The notes under the pieces were generated by a model. That model worked only from the letters and a program-made list of their open reading frames with translations. It did no database searches and was not told the DNA's origin. A program made the position numbers and the translations under genes. From positions 744,001-808,000 of the forward strand of contig NC_064673.1 in NCBI RefSeq assembly GCF_023278565.1: 64,000 bases of DNA. The letters run 5' to 3'. This document shows positions 1-12,506 of the stretch, piece after piece; position 1 is the first letter of the stretch; each line of letters opens with the position of its first letter. The DNA comes from Colletotrichum lupini (lineage: Eukaryota; Ascomycota; Sordariomycetes; Glomerellales; Glomerellaceae).

Positions 1-1469
1 CTCGGGACCGTCAAGGTTCTTCCTGCCATGTTTCCCCTCATCCCGAACTACCACCAGTCATCTCACCAATATCTCTTGATGCTGTGAAGGATCATCTCCA
101 GCTTGTCCAAGCCATTGCCTCTTTTGGCATCGAGTCGTTGTTCCCAGCAGGGCGGGCAAACCTCAATAAGGTATATTCTAGGGCTGGCCCAACAGGCTGA
201 ACGCTCACCCGAGATGATTTCAGCGGAACCTGGAAAACGGGAGACCCGCCCTCGGGTCGGGTGGCTTTTGCAATGACGGTCAAGTTGACAACTGAACGCC
301 GAAAGCGTTATGGACATAATGGGTAACACCCGAAATATCTTATTGTGCAACTCAAGAGAAAACTCAAACCATTTCACTCAAGATTCCCTTGAAGGGGTTG
401 CGTTGATTGTCTTCAGCAAGTATCGTTGTCAAAGACATAGTATCGAGTCGCATATTACAATGGCCTGTGGATTTTAATCTGACTTGATCCGGTGGCAAAA
501 GGATTCGAGTCATTTCCGGAAAGACACATTCCCAGTCTGTTGCTATCCAGCAGCTTTAGGTAAGACCAGGTAAGTTGCTAATGGTGTCTATTCCTACTCT
601 GTTTCCCTTGGCAAACACTGAGGTCATATTAGCGTGAGCAAGATAGAGGGTCTGCTGTCGTAATTCGGATACACGCCAACTATCCAACGCCCAACCTTTC
701 CATACCATCGTAACATCCTTTCGGTTGACTAAGGCAGCATGAGTGGAACCCTTTGAATCGTCAGCAACGGAAACAGACGCTCCTAAAGTCCTTACTCAAT
801 CCCTCCATGCTCATGTCCCATGCCGACCCCTCTTGAAACCTGCGCAGCACCACCTTTGCCGTTGACTGACCAGGATCTGCCAGCCATATCTGCGCTAACC
901 CATAAGTAGTGACATCCCCCTCCACACACCTTCTTTGCCCTCTCTTTGCGTTATGTGTGCCATTTCCCTCTTCTCCGGGTCCCTGTCACTTCTACAATCC
1001 TGCAATCGCTGAGTGTTCGGCCCGTGCTGACCCTGTACTCCGTACCTGTGGGACGTTCATTCAACTCTCTCATATCCACCCAACACCCATCCAGCCTCCA
1101 GGCCTACTCCGGGTCTTCAGCCCGTATAGATATCAAGCGATTCCGGCGCGAGCGGCCTGCGGGGTGCCTGCTGAAGTTATCTCTACGTCTGCCAGCGCTC
1201 TACTTCACTCCAGCGCTCTCAACCCGAACCAGTCCTCACTACCATTCGCACCACATCGCTGCTCAATCGCCCTCGTCAACGAACGTCTCCATCGACCGCC
1301 TCAACAAATCGTATCCCATTCCGTCCAATCGTACCTGCGACGCCTCACCTATATCGACTTTGCTACTCTGAATAGCTTCATTCAACGCCAGGCTCCCCTG
1401 CTTTTGGTCGCTCAACCCTGTCTCTTCTCCCTTCGCATACAAGCTTCTGGCTTGCCAAATTAGCCCATT
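1..1469. other. Intergenic / upstream region of the copper transporter gene
   Basis: No gene can be supported here. The last part, from about 900 to 1469, is strongly pyrimidine-rich on the + strand, as is usual for promoters and leaders of fungal housekeeping genes. It is probably the promoter and 5' untranslated region of the Ctr gene that starts at 1470. I did not see an exact copper-response element of the TTTGCTC type. Confidence 0.6.
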
Positions 1470-2173
1470 ATGGACCACAGTTCGATGGCCAGCTCAACAG
1501 ACTGCAAGATGTCGGTGTGTTACTGTCCGCGGCCTCCAAGTACATGTGCTCATCTAACATAACGACTAGATGTTGTGGAACTGGTATACCATTGACGCAT
1601 GTAAGTACAATGAGAGTATCTTCTCGAGGTACAGTGCAGCATTGTGCTGTAAGCCCACACATTCGGAAAATAAGCTAACGAGCCGATGCGATAGGTTTCC
1701 TCGCGTCTTCATGGCAGATCAAGAACGCCGGCATGTTCGCCGCTAGCTGCATCGGTGTCGGTCTGCTCACCGTCTTCCTCGAAGTGTTCCGACGACTCGG
1801 AAAAGAATACGACGCCCTCATCCAGCGCCAGTTCCATGCCCGCGCCGCCGAACTACAAGCTCGTATGCCCAAGGAGACGGACTGCTGCGAACCTCCCACT
1901 GTTGTCGCCCCTCAGACGCTTGTCTTCCGTGCATCGCCACTGCAGCAGCTCATCCGATCTGTAATTCACGCCGCGACTTTTGGATTGGCATACATCGTCA
2001 TGTTGCTGGCCATGTACTACAATGGCTACCTCATCATTTCCATCATAATCGGCGCTGGCTTGGGCAAATTCCTTTGCGATTGGCTTGTTATTCGTGTCAC
2101 TCTGGAGGCTCTGGCACCAGCAGCTCCCAATAACATTGTTGGAATTGAGGAGCCAAGTGTCTGCTGCGGTTGA
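1470..2173 (+). CDS. Ctr-family high-affinity copper transporter
   Basis: Three exons: 1470-1514, 1570-1600 and 1695-2173, giving 184 aa. Ctr proteins are trimeric Cu(I) transporters of the plasma or vacuolar membrane. The N-terminus is short and methionine-rich (MDHSSM, then CKMSMLWNW), followed directly by the first membrane segment. The tail carries two more membrane segments (around LAYIVMLLAMYYNGYLIISIIIGAGLGK), including the methionine before a tyrosine pair and the GxxxG packing motif of the third helix. The protein ends in CCG, a Cys pair as in other Ctr tails. A cytosolic loop of about 70 residues separates helices 1 and 2. The start was chosen because the small first exon supplies the Met-rich extracellular segment and both introns have clean GT/AG borders. 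It most resembles the fungal Ctr2/Ctr3-like branch, but plasma-membrane or vacuolar location cannot be decided. Confidence 0.93.
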
Positions 2174-3607
2174 GAGAATGGTGACCTAATTGAATTAGCA
2201 TTCTGATTTTACAACGAGCGTTTGGAAAAGGCGTCTCATGACGGGGCGTTGGTGGCGCACATGTCTGCTATTTGTCGCGTGAGGTTTAATATTCCTCGGT
2301 CTGGTAGCAATTTGCAAGGTGCTCAAAACCGTGCACATAATGAATCAATACCCTTTGTCTCTTGCGTTCGCTCTTCTATTCGTTCTGCTACTTCTTGGTT
2401 CATCATGGCAAATTATGAAGTTGCCTCTTCCTGCAGCTATGAATCTAGTCACTGCTCTCGTATCCGGAACAAATCTCGGCACAAGAGCAAACCTTATCCA
2501 ATCCTTCATAAGGCTGAGCAATGTGATGGTTTTGCAGATCTATTTGAGATGCTCCTTGCTGCCTGTCCACAGCAGTGGTTCAGTGAGTCTGTATCTGTGA
2601 TAATCGCCGACCACTGATCAACGATGGTTTCAATCTATCGCACATTTGTATGGCCTCATCGAAGACCCAAGCAGCCGCTACATCACCACCGGCATAGTCA
2701 TACCATAGGCTATGTATACCTCCGAGGTCAACTCTAGGCTAGCGATCCGAAACAGCGAGCTTGATCACTGGAACCATTTCTATTATCCTTGAAGTTTGTC
2801 CATTTGGCCCACAGCAATATGTACATACGGTGGTGGTCAGGGTTTCAGCCACATCATCAAGCTTGCTGATGTACTTCCGTTACATCGTGATCCTCACTAG
2901 TCTTTTCAATAAAATTTTCTGTGTGGTTATACCAATGCTTAAAGATAACGCACCAAAGAGTATCGTCATACTCCTCATCATTGTAGATTACCTATAATCA
3001 AATGGCGTTTATCTTAGTTGCGGGCAATACTCTATGTCATACGTCCTCTCACATCTACTGGTTTATAGAAATGGATTGGATTCTACCGACATTCTCAGCG
3101 CACACTTCAATAGCTGATAAGTCGCACAGCATTCAGCTGGGGTTGGTGTGTCCAAGGCGGCTAGCGCTGCCTGGTACCTACCTCATGCGAGAGGCCGAAT
3201 GGCCCGCCGGGACGCGGCCTGTGATGCAGGACGTGGGTCAAACAAACATGGACACAGAGCAACGTTCAAGACTAGGTGGCAGTCCTTCATGTCATCCTCT
3301 TTTTCTCATTATTGTCCTCCGAGACATCGTCCCCAAGCCACTGACTGCTTATTCATCCTCATCTTCCTCACTAGTATGACAGCCCTAGTTTTCTTTTTCA
3401 CTCACGCTCATCCTTCCGTGAAGTCCATCATGATCATACAAGCCTCCAAATGCCATTTCAAAAGTAAAGTTCGCTAAGTCGAATGCAAAAGTGGGAGACT
3501 TTGCTAAGCTCCTACGTAAATGATGCCCCCAATAAACCCGGTAAAGTAGCACCCACGCTCAGGACCCTATTCACGAATGTCTCCTCGTCGTGGCACTACT
3601 ACCCCGC
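2174..3607. other. Intergenic region between Ctr gene and Zn2Cys6 regulator
   Basis: This holds the 3' ends of two convergent genes. The short open frames (for example 2319-2600, which begins with a hydrophobic stretch) have no recognisable domain and no codon pattern that I trust. I see no gene here. Confidence 0.6.
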
Positions 3608-6600
3608 TCATGAAAGAAATTTGGCACCCTCCTGCTTGAAGAGCCAATCACTGTTGGCATCAACCATGAAATTCGTAATGTTGAACTCGTTGCCCGGGGC
3701 TGGTGGCGCATTGGATCCGCCATTTTCACTACTAGCATCCATGCCCGACGTGGTCCCGTTCTGCCCGTTACTGCCGCTCATGCCATGCTGAATCTCGTTG
3801 CCAGCGGGTAGGCGTGGCACGTTGAAAAAGTCGAATACGTCCAGGTACTCGAGCTCATTTGGTGCTGGTGTTCTGGCTGGTGTGACGCTGGGAAGCCGGC
3901 TGTGATTTGGCATGCCGTTGGCACGGGGCTGACGGGATATTAAGAAGTCGAGGTCAAACGCTGTGCGACGCATGTCGGCTAGTATCTTAACTGAGCTGGG
4001 CGTGACACCATCCCCTTGACGCTCACTGTCGCGATGTTCATCCAGAACACGTTGCAAGAGGCCGCAGTATCGCGCAGCTACAGGCCAGTAGCGTCCCATT
4101 TCGCGTAGTGTCTCGACAAAGAATTGAATCTGAGGCGAGAGCTTGTGCTCAACGGTAGACCCATGGACTAGTAACAGACGCGAGGCTACCCATAAGGTGA
4201 ATGCGAAGGGAGGGCCTAGCTTTGCCAAAAGGCCGTTATTGACGACGAATTCACCCAGCGCAGCAATGTTCTCGACGGCCCCGTGACAGCGCTGCGAGGC
4301 ACTGTATGAGGGGGTGAAAATTGGCGAACGAGTTGTCGGATACGCCGCCGATGAATGCAGTCGGATCACAGCCGTGTGGTATGTTGCATGCAGCATCACC
4401 CAGCCGCAGTTCAGCGTCTTGTTACCGGGCTGGAATAACTTGGCCATATTGCCATACTCCCCAGGAAGGCCGAACTTCCAGGATGTGAGCATGTTGTCGA
4501 GCTCCTTGTATCGCATCTGCCATTGCTCCACGTCGCTGAGAGCGCTTATATCGACGGGTTGTTTCAAGAACTTGTGAATCTTGGACAGTATTGCCAAGAT
4601 CTCTATGTAATATGAGAAAGCACCGAGGTTCTCTGGCTTGTTGATCTCGTATTCAGGATTCGTGTCCTCAGAATGGTCCTGGGTCCTAAACCATCGGGTT
4701 TCAACTTTCTGATTCTTGATCCATAGATCATCTCGGCACGGTAAGGTCCGGTCGACTTCCTTGTCATCCAGAGCGAATTCGAAGGCAGTGGCTAGAGTAG
4801 CATACCGATCGAGAAGGTAAATCATCCAAAAGAGCCGCCGCCTAGATTCCTCCTCGATGAAGTCCTTGGGTTCTGGTAAAATCATGGCCCTCAGTGTATA
4901 AATGGAGGTAAAATTTGGCGAGACTGAAAAGGAAGTGCTCTCAACGGCCAGCCCGAGCTGAACAACTGACCTAGTAATGAGAGCCATAATGTTCCAACCA
5001 GGGGGGCCATTACTGCTGCCGACGAGATCCAGAGCAAGAATTACTAAGGCTTGAAGGGCCTTAACAGAGGAATTTTCCATGCCATAGAGCAAGACCCTCT
5101 GCTTCGATATGGAATGGTAATGCTGCCGACTTTCCTCGGTCAGTCTTGAGTCAGTAGAGTATCGGAGTGTTGTGGCAACAATGGCATGAAGCAGAATACG
5201 ATCTGTCTCTTCAAGGGTGGATGGGCCAAACAAAGAATCCAGGGTCGTCTTTCGATGCAGAATAGGACACCAGGTGTTGATGTGCTTGAAGTAAAGATCG
5301 ACGAGGGCATAAAGCAGGTCGTAGGGCGGCAGCTCCTGGTCTGGCGCCGTTGACGCCTGACTTTGTGCCATGGCAACATCTGGAGAATGTAATTGGGTTT
5401 GGTTTGTGCCGTAATATTCCTGTGCCGCACTGCTCGGGTGTGACATGGCAGTGATATGGCTTGGGGGTGCAGCCATGCTGGTCATGGGCATTTGACCTTG
5501 AAACTCGTGCATGGATGGGGTGGGAGGCGGCATTCCGAACTCCATAGATTGTGAAGTTGAGGGGTAAGATGATGGTTTCTGAAGGAAGAGAGCCGTTTCC
5601 GCCTGCGGCGTTCGATGGGACTCAGATGGCCTAAACAAGGCATTGGTCTCTCGTGGTGTGCCATGATCACTCGGCAGACTTGGATTGCTATTCCGAATGC
5701 TTGGGGCTACGCCGTGGTGTTGATTGGATGTCAGAGTCGCCTGGAGAATCTCAGAGTGAGTTCTGAGTATCTCCTCAAGCTTGTCTAGTCGCTGCTCCAG
5801 CTCGCGGCCGTAGCCAGCACGGAGGCCGGGCTTCTTGCGCTCCTTGTACTCGCACAAGGCTCCATTGCGGCTGCACCAGCCGCAGGAGGGCTGTCCTCGG
5901 TCACACTTCACCTACTCAGTCGAGGCGAGTCAGCCACAGATTCCAGGTTTAGAGCTAAGCAGGTCATCTGAGGCGTAAGAAGAGAAGAACAAAGAGGATA
6001 TCTCTGAGAGTAGTTCGTGACTTCTCGGCTTGTGAACGAGTTACGCATGACACAGTGATAGGGTATAATGGGAAACTGAGGTTCAGGTACAAAGGAAGAG
6101 AGAGACGGAAAGGAAAAGGGACTTCGTGTAACCTTTCTCTGCTTGCATAGCTCGCATCTTGGAGTTGGATTGTTAGCTTCAGGGTTCTGCTCGGAAGGCA
6201 CGGGTTCAGGCGATGGTGGTTCGAGGGACATGGGGGCAAAGCCCAAAGAGGGCAATTAAAGACAAGAAACTGGGCAAAGGGGAGGGAGAGAGGCAGGTGG
6301 GTGAGTAAGTGGATAGAGGGAGCAAGGCACCCAAGCAGCCGGGTTTGATATGAGTTGAGATGAGTGAGGCGTGATAGGGTTGAGTGAGAGTGAGCGGCAT
6401 GGCATGGGGTGAGAGGTAAGGTGGGATGAGCTAGGACGGGGAACGACATACGAGACAGATATGGGTCTCTTGCGCTTCCCAAGGCGGGTGACATCCTGAT
6501 CGTCTTGGTCAAGATCGTTTTCGTCTCCGCTTTGCAGCTGGTTGCCGTCGTCAGAGTCCTGGTCCTGGCTATGAGACTGATTTTGGTCATGGCTCTGGCT

Positions 6601-6675
6601 ACGGTTGTGCTGAATCGACTTGATGTTAGCTGCAGGCGGTGACCGGCTGCTGAGGGAGTGACCGTTGTGCTGCAT
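3608..6675 (-). CDS. Zn2Cys6 transcription factor with fungal-specific regulatory domain
   Basis: Three exons on the minus strand: 6675-6452, 6157-6133 and 5911-3608, giving 850 aa. The N-terminus is rich in Ser, Gln and Asp, followed by a basic nuclear-localisation-like KRKRP. The binuclear zinc cluster has six Cys at residues 76, 79, 86, 93, 96 and 103 with spacing CX2CX6CX6CX2CX6C. A basic linker and a short coiled coil (LEQRLDKLEEIL) follow, as in GAL4-type dimers. Residues of about 280-475 match the fungal-specific transcription factor domain (helical, with RRRLFWMIYLLDR). The C-terminus is Gly/Asn/Ser-rich. The first exon is joined because its donor GTATGT and phase give the continuous ISVSCELCKQRKVKCD. 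A 25-base second exon carries the first Cys pair; its downstream donor (GTTACA) is weak. The target genes are unknown. The neighbouring genes are L-rhamnose catabolic, so a pathway role is possible but unproven. Confidence 0.9.
6133..6157 (-). other. 25-base micro-exon encoding the first half of the zinc cluster
   Basis: This exon is flanked by a 294-base intron (6158-6451) and a 221-base intron (5912-6132). It completes one Ser codon and encodes Cys-Glu-Leu-Cys-Lys-Gln-Arg-Lys. Skipping it would shift the reading frame and remove the first two zinc ligands. An alternative transcript starting at the ATG at 6231 within intron 1 would read in frame into the zinc cluster without the acidic N-terminus. 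Confidence 0.75.
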
Positions 6676-6796
6676 CCTCGGTGTGGCAGTCTCCGAGCAA
6701 TGGCTGGCGGAAGGGTAAAACAAGGCCGAGAGATGTGTATCTGAAGAGCAAGTGTGACGCAGGCACAGAGCCGAATGGTTGGGTCGGGCGGGCGCG

Positions 6797-6817
6797 CGCA
6801 CACACACACACACACAC
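6797..6817. repeat. (CA)n microsatellite
   Basis: About ten CA dinucleotides in the probable 5' leader or promoter of the Zn2Cys6 gene. It is preceded by a short run of GC dinucleotides. Confidence 0.9.
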
Positions 6818-7776
6818 GGATAGAAGGCGAACGCGTAGGCGTGCGTATGAGTTGGAGTCGCAGGCGTTTGTGCGAGATTCCAACGCGCGGATTCGGGAGA
6901 AGCTTGGGAATCTCGGGTTAATGTTGAGCAGAGGGTGGGAGAAAAAAAAAGGGCACCGGAGGCTGGGGTCGGGAAAGAAGAGGCTCGGGGTATTTTTTTT
7001 TTGTGTTTTTTTTTCTGTCCCACACGTGCCACACTCCAGTGAGAGTCCAGACTGTTGGACAGGCACCGAGAAGGACTGCACGAGGCAAAGAACGACAAGG
7101 AAGGGGGCGGGGAAGCAAGTTCGGGGGAGGGGAAGGAAGCGGAGGTGGAGAGGATGAGCTAGAAATACGTGACCGGGATGGGATTTAATTGGACTGGAAG
7201 AGATGGGGAAAGAGGGATGGGCCTGACGAGCTGAACATACTGTCCCAATGGGCTAAAGGAAGGTACGGTACCTTACCTTGCGGTGCTTACCCCAGGTGCG
7301 TGTAGACGTATAAATTCTTGGCTACCTTGAATAGATAAATGGATACTACTGCCTCGCAACTGGGAAGCTTAATGGAGAACACGGAGTCTGGTCCCTAGTA
7401 GTCGTTTTTCTCTTTGGTCTGCTTTCGTTATGGTTCCTGTACGCGTGGGCTGCGGGAACAGATTACAACAACAAGCACGTTCGTAGGTACTCGGTGTCAC
7501 CCGGAAATGATACCTTAGGAACGAGCTGTCAAGACAACGTGAAGGGCCCAGGAACGTCAGGCGACGACGCGATTTCCGTGCTAGAGGGTCTTTGTGAGAG
7601 AGCGCTCGCCCTTGGCAGCTCAGCAAATTGACGACCACTATAATATCAGGCGCAAGACAAGATCAGAAAGAACGCGGGATGAAGCGACAGGTAGAGAGCG
7701 AATGTTGCCGGCGGTTGGGGGCGGCCGAATCGAAAATGGATTGTGTGGGGAAGAAGAAGGAAGCAGGCACGCACGC

Positions 7777-7800
7777 ACCACTGCCCGCACCACTGCCCGC
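7777..7800. repeat. Two tandem copies of a 12-base unit
   Basis: ACCACTGCCCGC occurs twice in direct succession. It is a small local duplication with no obvious function. Confidence 0.85.
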
Positions 7801-9758
7801 ACGAAAGCGACGAAAATGCGGAGAAATCGCTGACAGATTGGCACCTTCCGAGGCTCAACGAGGTGCCCCGTCCTTGGAACGCTTTTATCCAATGAAACCT
7901 TCGGGACTGGAATGTGCGGGATGAATTAGCCTCTTTCATTGGATGAGGCATCCCACACCCAGCCACAGCAGACTCCAGAGTGTGGAGGTGGCTGTGGTCC
8001 CAGACATCGGTACGTACTTTGAATAATGTGAGACGGTCACCATGGCACGCCGCAGAAGAATTAAGTATGTCAATGTGAATACCTACCACAGACCAACACA
8101 AAACAAGACTCAGTCTTTTGTTCTGTACAGCCTCGGATTCCACCCATACAGTATCAGTCATATCAGGTTGGCTATTCTGCGTCAATGAACAGCCTCTTCA
8201 GTTATCATTCATCTTCCAGGTGCCACGCTCTCTCTGCTCACTGCTCGATTGATTATGTTGGCTCTCACTGTCGGCCTACCTCCGACCTTAGGTAAGATGT
8301 CTTATGTAACGTGCTTCGGAGGAAAATGTTTTGAGAGGAGCAAGGCAAGATGGAATGAGGCAGAGGAATTTCGTTGAGAAAGCGTGCAATGCCTCGGACC
8401 AGCAAGAGTAGGACTCACATCGGGCAATTCGGTGCAGTTCTCGGGCGAAGATATCCCACGTCTCCGAAGTCGCCCGTAACCAGCGGTGGGTACTTGAAAA
8501 GAGGAATCGCGTGCAGCTCGATACTGCTGGGATACAGCTTGACCGAGTCACGAACTTCACCACCGTAGAACCTAGGTACCGACAAAATAGAGGCGAGAGG
8601 GGGAAAAGTAAACATTCAAGAGTCAAGATAGCCATTATGGCATTATTTGCGTACATACCTTCCATTGGACCATACGCTAGCTAGCCCATGGTATAAGGTA
8701 ATGTGCCACAAGCCTTCTCAGCTACGGCCTCTCCCGTCCCGAGCAACCGGGATTGTGCGCTTCACCACCGCCTCAAAAGTCAATTACTGAGTACCTATGT
8801 TTGTGCGGATACACTCAACTATGGGACTGAATTGGCCTGCTCGTTACCCCCAGACGAGAGAGATACTCCCCCCGTGCCCCCACGGTGATCTTGTCCATCA
8901 CCATGCGCCTTCTCACACAACCAACACACACACCCTCAACTCATTGACGACTCAATGACTGCAGCAATGCTTGCAGTAGACACTTGGCCTAGCCAGTCCA
9001 ACGCCCAGAATTGTCCGATTGGCCCTGTGCCCTCGTGTCATCGGTTCTGGCCGGAGACTAAGCGAGAAGCCATTAGAGAGTTGAGGTGTAATCTACGCAC
9101 GATTTTCCCTTTTCGTCCTGTATGTGTATGAAGCATTGATCATCGTAGCTGGTGCACAATAAACGTGCCCAAGTGCCCATCCACTGTTTGATGGCCCTCG
9201 AACGCCCGTATATTTTTGTCTCACAGTGTTTCTTACTTCGCTTTAGACTATTCACAAGTCTGAAAGCCTCAGGAAAAGCCATGTCACTGACACCCGACAT
9301 CCGAGGCCGGCAGATGGGGACTGGATGAGGGGGAGGGGTCCTTTCCCGTAACCCACTGCCTTGCCCCTGTTTCCGCCTGTCGGTGCATCTGCTGCCGATC
9401 TCCAAAACCTTCCCGTCCACCACCGTCCACCACAATGGCACAAAGCAGTCTGGCTCCGAGCCGACTCGTGTCGAATCTGCTGTGTCTAGACCCCACTAAC
9501 GTGGACTTTCGTCCGATTCGGTCGCCATGGCTCCTCTACTCCTGTCTTGTTCACTGCGCTCACATGTCTTGGAATCCCGGCGACAAGTGGTCTTCCGTCC
9601 CTCTTAAAAGACGCCCATAAACCCAATCCCCCTCCGTTCCCCCTCACTTGCTCTCTCCATCATCATACCGTGTCTCACCTGCGCATTCTCAAAAGCCCCC
9701 TCTTTCCTCCCCTTCCTTGCTCACTACACTGGCAGACGCGGATTCTGGAGGCAACAAA

Positions 9759-11221
9759 ATGGCGTCCGTGAGGTCTTTCCCCTCCATCAAGGAGATTCGG
9801 ACGTTTGTCATTGGCGGCGTTGGTTCCGGCGGTGATTACCACAATGTCAAGGGTGGCCACTGGTACGTTTGTAGCGCTGCTCTGAATGAGCCTCGTCACA
9901 CATAGAACGACATGAGTTAACAATGCAATAAACAGGCTGATTGACAGCCCCATTTCTACTCCCTGTTCGCGATGGGAGCAGTACCGTAACTCAAGAACTA
10001 GCTGGGGCATCAACGTCCTGGGCTCATTCCTCATCGAGATCGAAGCGACAGACGGCACTGTCGGCATTGCTACTGGCTTTGGAGGTGCGTAGTCTTGTAC
10101 ATAATACGAGAGCACATGGCTGAGGAAGACTTTGCTGACCAAATCCCGCGCAGGTCCTCCGGCGTGTTGGCTCGTCCACCAGCACTTTGAGCGTTTCCTC
10201 ATCGGCGCTGATCCCCGAAACACAAACCTGCTGTTTGAGCAGATGTACAGAGGCTCCATGTTCTATGGCCGAAAGGGTCTTCCTCTTGCCGTCATCTCCG
10301 TCATCGATCTCGCCATCTGGGATTTGCTTGGCAAGGTGAGAAATGAGCCTGTATACAGGCTCATTGGTGGCGCCACCAAGGAGCGCCTGGACTTCTACTG
10401 CACTGGCCCCGAACCGTCGGCAGCCAAGACGATGGGCTTCTGGGGCGGCAAGGTCCCTCTTCCGTACTGCCCAGAGGATGGCCACGCCGGCCTGAAGAAG
10501 AACGTCGAGTTCCTTCGCAAGCACCGCGAAAGCGTTGGGCCCGATTTCCCCATTATGGTGGACTGCTACATGAGTCTCAATGTGTCTTACACAATCGAAA
10601 TTGTCAAGGCCTGCGAGGACCTCAACATCAACTGGTGGGAGGAGTGTCTGTCGCCCGATGACACGGACGGCTTTGAGCAAATCAAGCGCGCGCACCCCAC
10701 CATCAAGTTCACCACTGGCGAGCACGAGTACTCTCGATTCGGATTCCGCAAGCTCATTGAGGGACGCAACCTGGATATTATCCAGCCCGATGTCATGTGG
10801 CTCGGTGGCCTCACGGAACTGCTCAAGGTCTCTGCCATGGCCTCAGCATACGACATCCCTGTTGTGCCTCACGCCAGTGGCCCTTACAGCTACCACTTTG
10901 TCATTTCGCAGCCGAACACGCCCTTCCAGGAGTACCTCGCCAACTCGCCCGACGGCAAGAGCGTTCTGCCCGTCTTCGGCGACCTGTTCCTCGACGAGCC
11001 CATCCCGACAAAGGGCTTCCTGACGACGGCTGATCTTGACAAGCCCGGCTTCGGTCTGACGCTCAACCCCGCCGTCAGGTCAAAACTGATCTCGGGCAAG
11101 GCCCTGTTGAATGCCAGCCCCGTAAGTGGACAGAAAGTCGTAAATCATTGTGTTATCAGATGTGCTAACAACTGCGTAGGAGAGGCCCCTCAAGTCGGTG
11201 GAGGAGACGGAGGCGAAATGA
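9759..11221 (+). CDS. LRA3: L-rhamnonate dehydratase (enolase superfamily)
   Basis: Four exons: 9759-9862, 9936-10084, 10154-11121 and 11180-11221, giving 420 aa. The protein fits the mandelate-racemase/enolase superfamily and closely follows bacterial RhmD as I know that family. It has an early GGDYH segment, HWLIDSPIS, WGINVLGSFL, a capping domain, then a barrel with the Asp of MVDCYMS and the Glu of INWWEECL. These are followed by TTGEHEYSRFGF and VVPHASGPYSYH, which carry the later ligand and catalytic His. The reaction is L-rhamnonate to 2-keto-3-deoxy-L-rhamnonate plus water, Mg-dependent and cytosolic. The next gene downstream on the same strand is an L-rhamnose-1-dehydrogenase-like SDR, which supports this substrate over galactonate. 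The last exon adds only 13 residues. Induction by L-rhamnose is expected from other fungi but no site is visible here. Confidence 0.9.
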
Positions 11222-12506
11222 ATAGCAACTTTATGCATGATGTTGCGGCCAGATTTAAAGGCCCGTGACATCGTCGAAGTAAAATAGCATGCCACTTGCA
11301 CGGCTATTGGGAATACTTAGACCGGGGCGGTTGGGTTCAACTATGTAGCGGTGTTGGACATGACTTATTGGCGCAATGTACATGGCGAATCAGCTGGTAT
11401 GCTTAGCTACCACGTAAAATAGATTTATGACAACGTTTACAGCAGCTACATGGAATGTTGACCATCACGAACTGGATTTGTTTTCTCTGTAACCAAGGCT
11501 AAGGATGCAATAGTATGATCATTAATTGCCTGACGGCGGCAGAGAAACCCTCGGGATTACTCGTAAAATGTGTCAGAACCAAAGGCTTCGACTTGATCTG
11601 TGGCGATGAAGTTGAGATTCGCGGAGCCGTGCGCGACACATACGCGGAGAGTGGGGGTTCCATGTTTAGCTTGGCCTACGATTCCCATCCTCGATGTGTA
11701 TCATTAAGAGAAAGGAACCAGTTGGGAGGCAGTGAGGGCGGAGTGACGGAACCACAAACACCACAGAGGAAACACCGTCCCTGGGAAGAGCATGAAGCAT
11801 CTCAGGTGGGATGGATACGCAATATGGTCAACATGGTGGTTGGTGGGGTGAGGCTCGCTATAATTGTGACCGAGAGTGCGGGGTGGAAAGTGGGATGCCC
11901 GCAAGTCATGGGGAATTCCGAATAAAAAGGGTACCCACGCGTGCCACGGTCTCACGCAGGTCACGGAAGGGGTCTGTCATCGGCAGCTGCCCCGGGGTCA
12001 CAAATGAATACGTACAAGCAGCCTTCCTTACCTAAGATCCCCCAACTCTGCCCCCCCGAGTAGGTATCGTGGGACTCGGAAGGCACCTCCTGGAGCGGGC
12101 GGCAGTCGTGGCTCGGTCATCGGGTCTCACTTGAGCCGCCCTCGCTGCATAATAACCCCCCCTTCCGTCCTCACAGCTCTGTCCCGCCTCCTCCGCACCA
12201 ACCAGAATTCTTCCAGGCATGTATCGTCAACTACAAATATAGACTTGCCGACCACCCGTCCTCGCGCACGAGCACGAGCGAAGCCTACCACGGATTTACA
12301 GACGAACACGATCACTCGCCAATCGTCTGCCATCTATCGCCAATCGTTCACCGTTTGGTCCTTTCTTTGGCTGATCCAATTACCAGGATCCGATTCGACG
12401 CCGTGCCGTCCAAGGCAACCCCGCATACGACCTCATTTCGACATCCTATATATCGACGACAGCCTTCCTTTTCAAGAAAGCTTGCTATATTTTCACATTG
12501 TGCACC
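11222..12506. other. Intergenic region between the two L-rhamnose genes
   Basis: It holds the dehydratase 3' end and the SDR promoter and leader. The SDR leader from about 12100 is C/T-rich. An open frame at 11515-11925 has no recognisable domain. No lactonase or aldolase gene is present. Confidence 0.6.

Larger units (their letters stand above)
6676..9758. other. 3-kb divergent intergenic region between regulator and L-rhamnonate dehydratase
   Basis: Promoter and leader sequence for the minus-strand regulator and the plus-strand dehydratase. It contains purine/pyrimidine-asymmetric stretches (6930-7020), a tandem ACCACTGCCCGC duplication (7777-7800) and TACCTTACCT-type motifs near 7260-7280. 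Several open frames of 60-180 codons exist on both strands, but none shows a recognisable domain. Confidence 0.55.

Noticed and set aside
3..200. Open + strand frame of 66 codons from the window edge (ISPISLDAVKDHLQLVQAIA region)
   Set aside because: It reads plausibly but is short, has no domain, and neither its start nor a splice site can be shown. It could be the end of a gene to the left; there is not enough to call it.
909..1463. 184-codon + strand frame before the copper transporter
   Set aside because: Composition is that of a C/T-rich promoter and leader (Pro, Ser, Leu) with no domain. It overlaps a second frame of the same kind.
2319..2600. Frame beginning with a hydrophobic, signal-like segment
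   Set aside because: The remainder has no domain or pattern and it sits in a 3' region. The hydrophobic start is likely chance.
8415..8615. Minus-strand protein-like frame (GGEVRDSVKLYPSSIELHA region) with a TAG acceptor and an upstream GTATGT donor
   Set aside because: No upstream exon in the right phase starts with ATG, no family is recognised, and the other frames of the same DNA look equally open.
12498..12506. In-frame ATG nine bases before the chosen LRA1 start
   Set aside because: The second ATG has the better context (CACCATGG) and fits family N-termini; the difference is only three residues.
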